This document shows, piece by piece, positions 1 through 8,134 of a DNA stretch of 64,000 nucleotides. Origin of the DNA: Paracoccaceae bacterium (lineage in GTDB: Bacteria > Pseudomonadota > Alphaproteobacteria > Rhodobacterales > Rhodobacteraceae). The notes beneath the pieces were generated by a model. The model was not told where the DNA came from. It was given only the letters and a program-made list of their open reading frames with translations, and did not search any database. A program made the position numbers and the translations under genes. Position 1 is the first letter of the stretch, and each line of letters opens with the position of its first letter. Location: positions 87,329-151,328 of the forward strand of contig JAAEZA010000001.1 of NCBI GenBank assembly GCA_018223125.1, given 5' to 3'.

Positions 1-2679
1 CTTCAGCACCTGATCGCGGCTGCCTCTTTTGATCCGAAGGCTGTCTTCACCAATGGCAGAGACGCGCCAGCCGCCAAGACTGTCCCCTGCTTTTACCTTC
101 ACGTAACGCCCTGTCGAGGTGCGCACGAGCGCCCGTCGCGCACTCGGCGTGCCGAATACACCCACAAGGCTCAGGCGGGAGGTGCGGAACTTGGACCGCT
201 CGGTCGCAGCATTTGCCACATTGGTGCGGGTGGGGGCGGGCGCTGCCTTGACTGTGCCTACCGCCGCTTTGGGTGTTTTTGCGGTTGTACGGGTTGTTCC
301 GCGGGTGTCATCAGGCTCTGCGGTGACACGTTTGACCACACGATCCAGACGGGCCGGACGCGCTTTGGGCTGGGGGCTTTTCTCGACTGCGAAACGGGAT
401 GCGCTTGCAATTGTATTTTGCGGCTGGGTAGAGGCTACGAGGATTTCTGCTTCGGGCTCCGGTTCCGGTGCGATGATCCGCAAACTGTCCGGACGGCTGC
501 GGGATTTTTTTCCTGCCAGTGCCGGATCGGCCAAAGCCACCAGCCCGTCCATCTCAAACGGAGTCAGGATACGCAGGTTTGTCGGACGGGTGCGGGATTT
601 CAACCCTGCGAGCGCCGGATCCGCCAGAGCGATCAGCGACGGGGCTTCCGGCTCTTGGGCGCTCTCTACAGCTTCTTCGGTTTCCTCTTGCGCTGGAGGG
701 GCCGCAACTTCCAGATCCTCGGCCAGATCTGTAGGTCGGTCCTGCGGACGTAATGCCGGATTGGCCAGCGCCAGGGATGTCGCGCTTTCTATGGCCTCTT
801 GCGCCTCGGTTTGGGCGATAGCGGCGGTTTCCGCATCCACATTCGCTTCGCTTGCGATTTCCGCGGCTGCAACTTCCAGTGCCTCGGCCTCTGTCCCTGA
901 AGGATCGGCTGCAGGTGTTTCATCTGCCACGATCTGCTCTGGAACATTCAGCGTCTGCGGGCGCAATCTGGCACGCAAGGGGCGCAGGGCCGGATCAGCC
1001 AGTTGCGCGATGGTTGGCGGGCCAAAGGCCGGGCCGGGTGCTGGCACGTCCAGATCCGACGGGCGCACCCGCGCACGCAAGGGCCGCAGCGCCGGATCGG
1101 CAAGATCCAGAATGGTTTGCGGCAGGGTTTCTTCAGGCACCGTATTCTCAGACAGCAAAACCTCCGGTGAAGGGTCTTCTACTGCTGTTTCAGGCACTAC
1201 CAGTGTCTCGGGGCGCAGGCGCGGCGGGAAACCGGCCAGCGGGTCCGCCGGAATCGCTGAACCGGGGCGATCGGGCGGTGTTTGCGACGGTTTGCCCGCA
1301 TAAATCACGATGTAATCCGGTCCGGGTGTCCCTTCCTCTGTCGGAGTAAGGGTGCCGGGTTCTGCGGTGATGGGAGATGGCGGGCGGACCGGCCGCTCCG
1401 CCGGTTCCAATGCGGTTTCGGGCAGAGGCGAAGCGTCACGATCCGTTGCAGGCAGGTCGCCCAGCAGGATCGGATCGAAAGACTGGCTTGGCAAAGTCAG
1501 CGCTGCAAGGCGGACGGGGGCCTCCGGTTCTGCCGGCGCGTAAGGCGCCAGAGCCATATCGGTTTGGATGATTTCGACGATTTCGTCATTAACCGCAACT
1601 TCGGGAAGATCGCGGCGCGCTTCGGCAATTTGCAGCGTGCTGGTTTTAACCAGTTCCGAATCCTTTACTACAACCGGAGAGACTGATTCTTCGGATTGCA
1701 GGCGGATCATGAAGGGACGGTCTTCGCCCGAGTTGCGCGGCACAGGTTTGGTTGCCAGTGCCGGATAGGATGTTGCAACAGGCGCGTTCAGGGCGATCCG
1801 CACCAAGGGCAGATTGGGCGCGATGTCCTGCAGTGCAAGCTGGCGGGGCTGCTCTTCTTCGTTGGAAACGTCCTGAACCTCGGGTTCGGCAACGGCGACT
1901 TCGTCGGGCGCTGTTTCGTCTGCGGCGGTCTGGGCGACCGGCTCTGCGACAGGGGCGCTTTCCCCGCCGGATGACAAAGCTGCGGTTTGCGCCGCAGTGT
2001 CACCAGAACCTTGTGTGCCGGTGGATTGTTCCACAGCGGCAACCGTCGCCGGCCCGTCGTATCCGCTGGCATCCGATGCCATTTGCGAATATCCGAAATA
2101 TCCGATTGCCAGTCCCACGGATGCGGCAGCAACCCAAGGAACAAACCACAGCGGTTTCGCGGCAGTCGGTTGATCTTTCAGATAAAAACGGGGTTCGCGG
2201 TGGAATTCCCGTTCGGTGTATTCCGTGGTGAAATAAAGCGTGTCAAACCCGTGGGTCTTTGCAAATGTTTCTGCTTCCAACAGCGTCTGGCGGGCTACAA
2301 TCCCGACAGGGGCCATATTGCCGAAACCCTTGTCACCCATATCAAAGACGATTTCATCCATCGGCAGGGGCGAGATTTTTTCGATCTGGCGCAACCCGTG
2401 GCGTTCGGCGGCTTCGTCTTCGAACACACCCAGACTGACCTTGGACAGCATCACTTCGGAGCGGGGAACACGCACCACCGTGCGCCGCATTTTCGCGGTG
2501 CCCGGTCCGTTTGCGATCACCGAGTCGCGCATCTCGTGCACCTGCGCAGACAGGTCCGGTGCATCCAGCGGCACATGCCCGAGCACGGTCCAGCCGCCAC
2601 CGCTGCCACGGTGCCACAGAGCGACGCCTTCATTTGACAAATCGAGCGCAAAATTCGGTTTGGTTTCACCCATCATCAT
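1..2679 (-). CDS. Large membrane protein, GspL/PilM-like N-terminus, Pro-rich repeats, PilP/GspC-like C-terminus (partial)
   Basis: The minus-strand frame is open from an ATG at 2679 to the window edge (893 codons), so the C-terminal end is missing. Two more in-frame ATGs follow directly; a purine-rich GAGAG lies upstream. Residues 1 to about 170 look like the actin-like cytoplasmic domain of GspL/PilM (opening FALDLSNEGVALWHR, then GGWTVLG). One membrane segment follows at about residues 177-200. The next ~600 residues are Pro/Ala/Glu-rich and carry five copies of a motif of the form LADPALRPLRARxRPxxL. The visible end (VKVKAGDSLGGWRVSAIGEDSL) resembles the periplasmic PilP/GspC beta domain. 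This suggests an envelope or secretion-type scaffold protein; that role is inference. The function is not known to me. The plus-strand open frames opposite it are shadows. Confidence 0.8.
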   Translation of the reverse strand, partial: MMMGETKPNFALDLSNEGVALWHRGSGGGWTVLGHVPLDAPDLSAQVHEMRDSVIANGPGTAKMRRTVVRVPRSEVMLSKVSLGVFEDEAAERHGLRQIEKISPLPMDEIVFDMGDKGFGNMAPVGIVARQTLLEAETFAKTHGFDTLYFTTEYTEREFHREPRFYLKDQPTAAKPLWFVPWVAAASVGLAIGYFGYSQMASDASGYDGPATVAAVEQSTGTQGSGDTAAQTAALSSGGESAPVAEPVAQTAADETAPDEVAVAEPEVQDVSNEEEQPRQLALQDIAPNLPLVRIALNAPVATSYPALATKPVPRNSGEDRPFMIRLQSEESVSPVVVKDSELVKTSTLQIAEARRDLPEVAVNDEIVEIIQTDMALAPYAPAEPEAPVRLAALTLPSQSFDPILLGDLPATDRDASPLPETALEPAERPVRPPSPITAEPGTLTPTEEGTPGPDYIVIYAGKPSQTPPDRPGSAIPADPLAGFPPRLRPETLVVPETAVEDPSPEVLLSENTVPEETLPQTILDLADPALRPLRARVRPSDLDVPAPGPAFGPPTIAQLADPALRPLRARLRPQTLNVPEQIVADETPAADPSGTEAEALEVAAAEIASEANVDAETAAIAQTEAQEAIESATSLALANPALRPQDRPTDLAEDLEVAAPPAQEETEEAVESAQEPEAPSLIALADPALAGLKSRTRPTNLRILTPFEMDGLVALADPALAGKKSRSRPDSLRIIAPEPEPEAEILVASTQPQNTIASASRFAVEKSPQPKARPARLDRVVKRVTAEPDDTRGTTRTTAKTPKAAVGTVKAAPAPTRTNVANAATERSKFRTSRLSLVGVFGTPSARRALVRTSTGRYVKVKAGDSLGGWRVSAIGEDSLRIKRGSRDQVLK
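471..1104 (-). repeat. Five coding repeats of a DPAL...RARxRP motif
   Basis: Five imperfect copies of an 18-20 residue motif lie at about 1051-1104, 949-1003, 721-774, 571-630 and 471-537, all in frame in the minus-strand gene. The core reads LADPAL, then RP or AG, then basic residues (RAR or KSR), then RPxxLR. Copies 1-2 and 4-5 form closer pairs (RPLRAR versus AGxKSR). Spacers are acidic and Ala/Pro-rich. Confidence 0.75.
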
Positions 2680-3003
2680 AAAGTTCTCTCTATCCACAGC
2701 GCGGATATACCACCAAAGGCATCTATTGCTACAGTTTTGGCGGGCTAAGCCCTTAGTGTAGCAGATTTTTGCCGGAATTGGAATATTCCGCCCGATCAGG
2801 TGGTCCGGTGCATCAGACCCGCAGAACCGGATCACGCAGAGGCGAGTTTGTATTCGTCGGTTCGTTCGTTAAATTGATTTCGTATCGAAAGGTTTAAAAT
2901 TCAAGCAGGCGTGACGCTTTGGCGCTGGTCGCGTAAAACATGCGGGGTCTTTTTCAGGCAGAATAGGGAAGGACGCCCGCACAGGGCGGGCGCCGTTCAA
3001 ATG
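2680..3003. other. Intergenic region, probable promoter of the large membrane protein gene
   Basis: There is no coding sequence here. The region separates two minus-strand genes. It holds a GC-rich hairpin near 2974-2992 and an AT-richer stretch at 2855-2905 where a promoter could lie. A short TTCGT reiteration occurs at 2853-2870. I see no convincing -35/-10 pair. Confidence 0.4.
2974..2992 (-). terminator. Possible terminator hairpin after the O-acetylhomoserine sulfhydrylase gene
   Basis: A 7-bp GC stem (CGCCCGC / GCGGGCG, 5-nt loop) lies 12 nt past the stop codon. It is not followed by a clean T-run on the minus strand, so termination is only suggested. Confidence 0.35.
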
Positions 3004-4296
3004 TCAGGCAGTTGCCTTGCTTAGCGCCTGATCGAGATCGTTGATCAAATCCTCTACAGTTTCGATACCAATGGACAGGCGTACCGTGTCGGGCGCTGCA
3101 CCGGCGGCTTTTTGCTGCTCTTCGGTCAGCTGGCGGTGTGTTGTCGAAGCCGGGTGGATGATCAGCGAACGGGTGTCGCCAAGGTTGGCCACGTGGCTGA
3201 AGATTTCCAGACTGTCTACCAGCTTGATGCAGGATTCGTAGCCGCCCTTCACCGCACAGGTAAACAGGGCACCCGCACCGTTGGGGTAGAGCTTGCCCGC
3301 CCGTTCTGCATAAGGCGAGGAGTCCAGACCGGCATAGGTGACGGATTCGATCCGGTCGTCCTGTTCCAGCCATTCTGCAACCTTCTTGGCATTCTCCACA
3401 TGGCGTTCCATGCGCAGGGACAGGGTTTCAATACCAAGCAGCGTGTAATGTGCCCCTTGCGGGTTCATTGTCATGCCAAGATCCCGCAGGCCGATTGCGA
3501 TGCCGTGGAAGGTAAAGGCCAGTTCACCGAAGGTTTCGTGGAATTTCAGCCCGTGATAGGCAGGTTCCGGTGCACTAAGCGACGGGAATTTATCGTTTTG
3601 AGACCAGTCGAACTTGCCGCTGTCGACAACGCAACCGCCTGTCACCGTGCCAGAGCCTGTCATGTATTTGGTAGTGGAGTGCACAACCAGCGTAGCGCCC
3701 ATTTCGATCGGGCGGCACAGGTAGGGGGTGGCTGCCGTATTGTCCACGATCAGCGGCAATCCGGCTTTGTCCGCAATCGCGGCAATCGCCGGAATGTCGG
3801 TTACATAACCGCCCGGATTGGAGATGCTTTCACAGAAAACCGCGCGGGTGTTTTCGTCGATCGCCCCTGCAACCGCATCCGTGTCGTCAAGGTCTACAAA
3901 TTTCGCGGACCAGCCGAACCGTTTGATGGTCTGGCTGAACTGGGTGATCGAACCACCGTAAAGACGGGTGGACACAACAACATTGCAGCCCGGACCCATC
4001 AGCGGGAACAGTGCCATGATTTGCGCCGCATGACCGGAAGAACAACATACAGCGCCGACACCCCCTTCAAGGGTGGCGATGCGTTCCTGAAGCACGGCCA
4101 CCGTCGGGTTGGTCAGACGGGAGTAGATATACCCCACTTCCTGCAGGTTGAACAGCGCGGCGGCGTGGTCTGCATCGCGGAACACATAAGACGTGCTTTG
4201 ATAGATCGGTGTCTGCCGTGCGCCGGTGGCCGGATCGGGGCGCGCACCTGCGTGCACTTGCAGGGTATCAAAACCGTAGTTGGGGCCGTCTGTCAT
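3004..4296 (-). CDS. metY: O-acetylhomoserine aminocarboxypropyltransferase (O-acetylhomoserine sulfhydrylase)
   Basis: This is a PLP enzyme of the Cys/Met metabolism family, 430 residues, the usual MetY length. It would make homocysteine from O-acetylhomoserine and sulfide in the cytoplasm. The opening FDTLQVHAG is typical of the family, as are the YSRLTNPT substrate/PLP region, the VDNT motif with the cofactor-binding Asp near residue 185, and the Schiff-base lysine in HSTTKYMTG (K210). A GGAGG ribosome site precedes the ATG. The CoA-binding protein gene lies 54 bp upstream on the same strand, so the two may be co-transcribed. MetZ (O-succinylhomoserine substrate) is an alternative, but the length and the DTLQVHAG start favour MetY. 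Confidence 0.9.
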   Translation of the reverse strand: MTDGPNYGFDTLQVHAGARPDPATGARQTPIYQSTSYVFRDADHAAALFNLQEVGYIYSRLTNPTVAVLQERIATLEGGVGAVCCSSGHAAQIMALFPLMGPGCNVVVSTRLYGGSITQFSQTIKRFGWSAKFVDLDDTDAVAGAIDENTRAVFCESISNPGGYVTDIPAIAAIADKAGLPLIVDNTAATPYLCRPIEMGATLVVHSTTKYMTGSGTVTGGCVVDSGKFDWSQNDKFPSLSAPEPAYHGLKFHETFGELAFTFHGIAIGLRDLGMTMNPQGAHYTLLGIETLSLRMERHVENAKKVAEWLEQDDRIESVTYAGLDSSPYAERAGKLYPNGAGALFTCAVKGGYESCIKLVDSLEIFSHVANLGDTRSLIIHPASTTHRQLTEEQQKAAGAAPDTVRLSIGIETVEDLINDLDQALSKATA

Positions 4297-4322
4297 TGTT
4301 TCCTCCGTAATCGAACAATTTT

Positions 4323-4346
4323 GCGCAGAGTATGCCTAATCTGCGC
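4323..4346 (-). promoter_or_regulatory. Perfect 7-bp hairpin in the metY leader
   Basis: GCGCAGA and TCTGCGC form a perfect inverted repeat with a 10-nt loop between the CoA-binding gene and metY, about 26 nt before the metY start. On the minus strand it is followed by AAAATTGTT, so it is not a standard terminator. It does not match the SAM-II riboswitch core as I know it. The role is unknown. Confidence 0.3.
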
Positions 4347-4350
4347 CCGT

Positions 4351-4827
4351 TCACAACCGCGAAGAAATGATTCCCGTGTTAAATCCGCCTTTGCGCAATT
4401 CTCCGAACAGCCGTTGATATTCGATCTTGGGACAGCGGTTCTGGATCACTGTAACACCTGCCGTTTCGGCCTGTGCGGCGGCTTCTGCGTGGCGCACTCC
4501 GATTTGCATCCAGACGGTTTTCAGGTCTGGCAAAACGGCAAGACTTTCCTCGACAATAGGCGGCACAGCTTCGGAGCGGCGGAAGATATCGACCATATCG
4601 ACGGAATCGCCCGTCAGTTCCGCCAGATCGCCCCGTACGGTTTCCCCGAACAGGGTCTGGCCGGCATAGACCGGATTGACCGGAATCACCCGATAGCCCC
4701 GCAACCCCATATAGCGTGCAACATAATGGGACGGGCGGACCGGATTGGTGGATACGCCGATGCAGGCGATGGTTTTGGTGCGTTTCAAAACGCTGCGCAA
4801 CAGTTCGTCAGAATAAATCTCGCTCAT
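4351..4827 (-). CDS. CoA-binding domain protein (YccU-like)
   Basis: This 158-residue protein is a single CoA_binding_2 Rossmann-type domain. The nucleotide-binding turn is seen near the start (ACIGVSTNPVRPSHYVARY), followed by GYRVIPVNP, the VDIFRRSE segment, VWMQIGV and the C-terminal NRCPKIEY. All are characteristic of the small YccU family, which binds CoA but has no agreed reaction. The ribosome site is weak. It lies directly upstream of metY in the same direction, so a link with sulfur amino-acid metabolism is possible but unproven. Confidence 0.85.
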   Translation of the reverse strand: MSEIYSDELLRSVLKRTKTIACIGVSTNPVRPSHYVARYMGLRGYRVIPVNPVYAGQTLFGETVRGDLAELTGDSVDMVDIFRRSEAVPPIVEESLAVLPDLKTVWMQIGVRHAEAAAQAETAGVTVIQNRCPKIEYQRLFGELRKGGFNTGIISSRL

Positions 4828-4903
4828 CAGGGGAGCTTAGCGCGGCCGGTCCTGTGGCTCTACCTCAAAAACGACGGGGCAGGGCTGTTCAGCCGGTCAG
4901 ACC

Positions 4904-4937
4904 AAAAAAGCGCCCGAAGCAAAATTGCTTCAGGCGC
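4904..4937 (-). terminator. Intrinsic terminator
   Basis: On the minus strand GCGCC-x-GAAGC pairs with its complement (5+5 bp around one mismatch, 6-nt AT loop) and is followed by TTTTTTGG. It would end transcripts coming from the YHS gene about 190 nt upstream. Confidence 0.75.
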
Positions 4938-5069
4938 AAGGTGTGGAACGAGGGACAGTAGTCAGAGACGGGGAGTTCCAATCAACCCGTCCAGTGATTG
5001 AGTACTTAGAGCTGTTTTTCCCGGAGTTAAGGTTTTGTAATAAAATTGTGATCACGTCGTGGTCACACG

Positions 5070-5121
5070 CCCCCGCACGGACCAGCTTTTAAAGGGAAAA
5101 GCGGACCGTAACGGCGGGGCG
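5070..5121 (-). other. Long imperfect hairpin at the 3' end of the YHS gene
   Basis: CCCCGC at 5071 pairs with GCGGGG at 5114-5119, ACGGxCC pairs with GGxCCGT, and GCTTTT pairs with AAAAGC around an AAAGGG loop. It starts 8 nt after the stop codon. There is no T-run, so it may protect the mRNA end rather than terminate. Confidence 0.4.
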
Positions 5122-5128
5122 CAAGGCT

Positions 5129-5587
5129 TCAGTTTTCCAACGGGGCCGGCCAGTGTGCGTCAGCCTTCTTTATATTGCCCGGGATGTCTGTTTGCCATTT
5201 GCTCCGCACACTCAGATTGAAGTTGAGGTAGAGTTTTCCGTCGACAATGGACCAGGCATCAGGTTCGGTCGGGGCGACATAACCGTTTGCCATAGCGAAA
5301 GCACAATATCCGCCATATTGAGGGGCGTATCTTTCCGGATCAGCGGCGAAAGCAGCGGCGTTTCCTGCGTTTGCGAACAGCCATGTCGAGCCGTTCCAGT
5401 CCACCGGATGGGCGCGCGATCCGGCAACCGGTTTGCCCTCGCGAAAATAGGCCACCGTGTCCGTGCCGTCTATGGCAAGTGTACCTTCGGTATAGACCGG
5501 AGGGCTTTTGGCGGCGGCCATCGGCGCAACCAGTGTCACAGCACTGGCAGAGAAAACGGCCAGTATCGCGCGTCGGTTCAGTTTCAT
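5129..5587 (-). CDS. Exported YHS domain protein
   Basis: This 152-residue protein has an N-terminal signal peptide (RR at residues 5-6, hydrophobic stretch, cleavage probably after AAA near residue 26). The twin Arg could mean Tat export, but the motif is incomplete. The mature part is a YHS domain: DTVAYF near the start, WLFANAGNAAAF and the YGGYCAFAMA segment with a single Cys. YHS domains are thought to bind metals, often copper or other soft metals, in the periplasm. A GGAGA ribosome site supports the ATG. The gene stands alone between rlmB and a terminator. Confidence 0.85.
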   Translation of the reverse strand: MKLNRRAILAVFSASAVTLVAPMAAAKSPPVYTEGTLAIDGTDTVAYFREGKPVAGSRAHPVDWNGSTWLFANAGNAAAFAADPERYAPQYGGYCAFAMANGYVAPTEPDAWSIVDGKLYLNFNLSVRSKWQTDIPGNIKKADAHWPAPLEN

Positions 5588-5694
5588 GCGGGTCTCCCAA
5601 AGTTTAATCTGGGAATGAGGCTAGCGGCTAAATCGCATCCGCTCTACCGGGGACACGCCGATGTGACAGCCTGTTATCCGCTGTTGGAACGGCG

Positions 5695-6486
5695 TTACCG
5701 CAAGCGGGCTGCTTCATACAGGCCAACAGCCGCAGCATTTGACACGTTGAGAGAGCCGAAACCGCCCGCAAAGCGGATTTTCGCAATGATGTCACAGCTT
5801 TCACGGGTCAGTTGCCGCAACCCCGGACCTTCGGCCCCGAGCGCAAGGGCAACGGGCATCTGTGCGGATTTCGTCAGCTCTTCTGCCAGATCTGCGTCCC
5901 CCAGACCATCAAGACCGATGATGAAATAGCCCATCTCCTTCAGCGCCTTCATAGAGGTGGCCAGATTTTGCACCCGCAGGTAGGGCTGGCGTTCCAGCGC
6001 GCCGGAAGCCGTTTTCGCCAAAGCGCCTGTTTCCGGCGCAGAATGGCGGTGCGGGGCGATCACCGCGCGGGCGCCGAACACTTCGGCTGATCGCAGAATC
6101 GCGCCGATGTTGTGGGGATCGCTGACACGGTCCAGCAGCAGGACCACAGGGTTTTCACCGCGCGGTGCGCAGCGTTCCGACAGACTGCCCCAGACCAGCG
6201 GGTCTACTTCCAGTGCTGCCCCCTGATGTACGGATTGTGCATCCAGCGGTGCCGAAAATTTGCGGGGGTCTTGTATTTCAGGTTCGATATTTCCGGCAGT
6301 GATTGCATCGTCCAGCTTGGCCTGTGCATTGGGCGTCAGGATCAGCCGGTGTTTGACACGGGCAGGGTTCATCAGCGCATCGCGCACTGCATGAAGGCCG
6401 AACAACCAGACCGTCACCGGCGTTTCACCGCGTTTTTCCCGCTCTTTTTCAACAACCCACGTGGGTTTCTTGGGTTTTCTGGCCAT
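5695..6486 (-). CDS. rlmB: 23S rRNA (guanosine-2'-O-)-methyltransferase RlmB
   Basis: This SpoU-family SPOUT methyltransferase has 263 residues. It would methylate the ribose of G2251 in the 23S rRNA P loop. The N-terminal substrate-binding domain (TVWLFGLHAVRDAL) precedes the catalytic SPOUT domain. The three SpoU motifs are visible: motif 1 (PHNIGAILRSAEVFG), motif 2 (LALGAEGPGLRQLT) and motif 3 (GSLNVSNAAAVGLYE). Residues 1-20 are rich in Lys/Arg, which is common in alphaproteobacterial copies. An AGGATT lies just before the ATG. It diverges from tRNA-Tyr. Confidence 0.93.
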   Translation of the reverse strand: MARKPKKPTWVVEKEREKRGETPVTVWLFGLHAVRDALMNPARVKHRLILTPNAQAKLDDAITAGNIEPEIQDPRKFSAPLDAQSVHQGAALEVDPLVWGSLSERCAPRGENPVVLLLDRVSDPHNIGAILRSAEVFGARAVIAPHRHSAPETGALAKTASGALERQPYLRVQNLATSMKALKEMGYFIIGLDGLGDADLAEELTKSAQMPVALALGAEGPGLRQLTRESCDIIAKIRFAGGFGSLNVSNAAAVGLYEAARLR

Positions 6487-6589
6487 AATCCTGCGCCCTT
6501 GCTGCCGTGTTTATCCCGTGTCGCAGATGCCAGAAGCCACCGCAAGGGGCTGGGGAAGAACAAGATGCAAGATTGATGCAGAATAGTGG

Positions 6590-6618
6590 TTGACGCCACC
6601 CGACACCCCCGCTAAATC
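6590..6618 (+). promoter_or_regulatory. Sigma70-type promoter of tRNA-Tyr
   Basis: TTGACG (6590-6595) and TAAATC (6613-6618) are separated by exactly 17 bp. The tRNA begins 11 nt after the -10 element, which leaves a very short leader. Confidence 0.7.
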
Positions 6619-6628
6619 GGGCGGCGTT

Positions 6629-6712
6629 GGGCGACGTGCTGCAAGGTGCGGCAGCGGACTGTAACTCCGCCGAGGCGACTCATGCCTGGTTCGATTCCAG
6701 GGTCGCCCACCA
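6629..6712 (+). tRNA. tRNA-Tyr (anticodon GTA)
   Basis: The acceptor arm GGGCGAC pairs with GTCGCCC. The anticodon stem GCGGA/TCCGC encloses the loop CTGTAAC with anticodon GTA. There is a long class II variable arm, and the T arm CCTGG TTCGATT CCAGG is followed by discriminator A and an encoded CCA. The 3-bp D stem followed by A26 matches bacterial tRNA-Tyr. Confidence 0.97.
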
Positions 6713-6728
6713 TTTTCCGGTTCCCGTA

Positions 6729-7196
6729 TTAACGGGATTCCAGATCCTCGATGAGGGCTTTCATCTCTCCGATTTCGCGCCGTTGCGCCTCGATAATGGA
6801 ATTCGCCAGTTCCCTGACGCGGGGATCGCTGATTTCCGCCCGTTCACTGGTCAGAATCGCAATCGAGTGGTGGGGAATCATCGCTTTCATCCAGCTGACA
6901 TCCTGCACGGTTTCCTGCGAGCGGACGAGCCAGAGGGCGATGGCAAAGAGCAGTACAGATCCAGCATAGATGGCAGTATTTACTGCTTTATTCTGAAACA
7001 TGCGCAACATGAATGTCAGCATGACAACGGCCATGACTGCGCCCATGATAATGGTCATATAAAACCGTGTTTCGCTGAAAAACACGTGATCCGCCGCATA
7101 GGTGTTCAGATACATCAGTCCGAACATGATCGCTGTGGATGTGCCAACCATGGCAAAGAAACGGCCATAGGCGCTTTGGTGTTTGGTGTCCTTCAT
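6729..7196 (-). CDS. DUF305 family membrane protein
   Basis: This is a 155-residue protein with three hydrophobic segments (about residues 13-33, 45-65 and 73-92) followed by a soluble DUF305-type segment. The signature MIPHHSIAI is present, with later conserved RVRELANSIIEAQRREI. DUF305 proteins carry His-rich motifs and are often linked with metal handling or the cell envelope, but no reaction is established. The ribosome site GGAGGGAA fits the ATG. It ends 17 bp after the tRNA on the opposite strand. Confidence 0.85.
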   Translation of the reverse strand: MKDTKHQSAYGRFFAMVGTSTAIMFGLMYLNTYAADHVFFSETRFYMTIIMGAVMAVVMLTFMLRMFQNKAVNTAIYAGSVLLFAIALWLVRSQETVQDVSWMKAMIPHHSIAILTSERAEISDPRVRELANSIIEAQRREIGEMKALIEDLESR

Positions 7197-7279
7197 TATT
7201 CCCTCCGTTGAAGTGATTATAGGATCACAACAAGATTCCCGCGCGGGAGGGTTCCGAAGTTTTGTTGACAGGCAGACGG

Positions 7280-8134
7280 CTATTCTTCGTCCACGACTGT
7301 ATTGGCGCAGATCCCGATACCTTCTATTTCCACCTCGATAACCTCGCCCGGTTTCAGGAAACGGGGCGGCGTGCGGGCATGGCCGACACCGGGCGGTGTG
7401 CCCATAGCGATCATGTCACCGGGGTTGAGGGTGGCAAATTCGGAAATCGTTGCAATGGTTTTGTTCACCGGCCACATCATGTCGGCTGTATTTGCGCTTT
7501 GCAGGATTTCGCTGCCGACGCGGGACTGGATTTTCAACCCGCTGGCTCCGGCGGGCAGATCGTCAGCAGTCACCACATAAGGGCCGACGGCGCCGGTGTT
7601 GTCAAAGTTCTTGCCCGGCGTCCATTGTGGCGTTTTTCGCTGGTAATCCCGTAGCGAACCATCATTGAACACAGTATAGCCGAATACGTGATCGAGCGCG
7701 TTGTCCGGTGAGATACGTCGCCCGCCCTTACCAATGATGACCATCAACTCTGCTTCATAGTCAAGCTTGGTGGAGCTTTTGGGCCGTATCATCGGCGCGC
7801 CAGAGGGCATCAGCGACTCCAGACCGCGCATGAAAAGGGCAGGGTAAGTTGGCATGTCATGGCCACCCTCTTTCACGTGACCGGCATAGTTCAGCCCCAG
7901 ACAAATCGTTTTGCCCGGCCGTTCAATGGGCAGGGCCGGGATAATGTCACCGATTGCAATCTTGTCAGATGCCGCGATGCGGCCGGACAGGTCGATCAGC
8001 AGTTCCGGATTGGTGAGCAGGGATCTCAGGTCGGAGCCGACTTCGCTGGATAATAAGGATAGGTTGGTTGCGGCTATATCATTCACTGCGAAGACCGAAT
8101 TTCGTCCTGCATGTTTCCCAACCAGTAATTTCAC
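7280..8134 (-). CDS. Fumarylacetoacetate hydrolase (FAH) family protein
   Basis: The FAH fold is recognised by GKTICLGLNYAGHVKE, the metal-binding DYEAELMVIIG segment with acidic ligands, the GYTVFNDGSLRDYQ region, GPYVVTADDLP and GDMIAMGTPPGVG near the end. Members hydrolyse or decarboxylate 2-oxo acids in aromatic or sugar-acid breakdown; the substrate cannot be read from the sequence. I place the start at a GTG at 8134 (V-K-L-L-V-G-K, 284 residues), because an upstream ATG at 8197 adds a non-conserved basic extension. The gene is isolated; a divergent or upstream partner is not seen. Confidence 0.85.
   Translation of the reverse strand: MKLLVGKHAGRNSVFAVNDIAATNLSLLSSEVGSDLRSLLTNPELLIDLSGRIAASDKIAIGDIIPALPIERPGKTICLGLNYAGHVKEGGHDMPTYPALFMRGLESLMPSGAPMIRPKSSTKLDYEAELMVIIGKGGRRISPDNALDHVFGYTVFNDGSLRDYQRKTPQWTPGKNFDNTGAVGPYVVTADDLPAGASGLKIQSRVGSEILQSANTADMMWPVNKTIATISEFATLNPGDMIAMGTPPGVGHARTPPRFLKPGEVIEVEIEGIGICANTVVDEE

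Larger units (their letters stand above)
4828..5128. other. Intergenic region with two hairpin elements
   Basis: This 301-bp gap between two minus-strand genes has no gene. It contains a clear minus-strand intrinsic terminator (4904-4937) and a long imperfect hairpin just behind the YHS gene (5070-5121). A smaller GTGATCAC / GTGGTCAC element lies at 5048-5066. Confidence 0.5.

Noticed and set aside
119-1303. Long plus-strand open frame of 394 codons
   Set aside because: It lies opposite the repeat-rich minus-strand gene and has a Ser/Ala/Arg-rich low-complexity composition; a shadow of GC-rich coding DNA.
4297-4350. SAM-II riboswitch before metY
   Set aside because: Such switches occur before homocysteine-forming genes in alphaproteobacteria, but only a simple 7-bp hairpin is present and the conserved core is not seen.
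3112-5001. Plus-strand open frame of 629 codons
   Set aside because: It runs antisense to metY and the CoA-binding gene, both of which have clear family motifs and ribosome sites.
6629-6730. Use of tRNA-Tyr as an integration site
   Set aside because: No integrase gene and no repeat of the tRNA 3' end was noticed nearby; the next gene follows after 16 bp.
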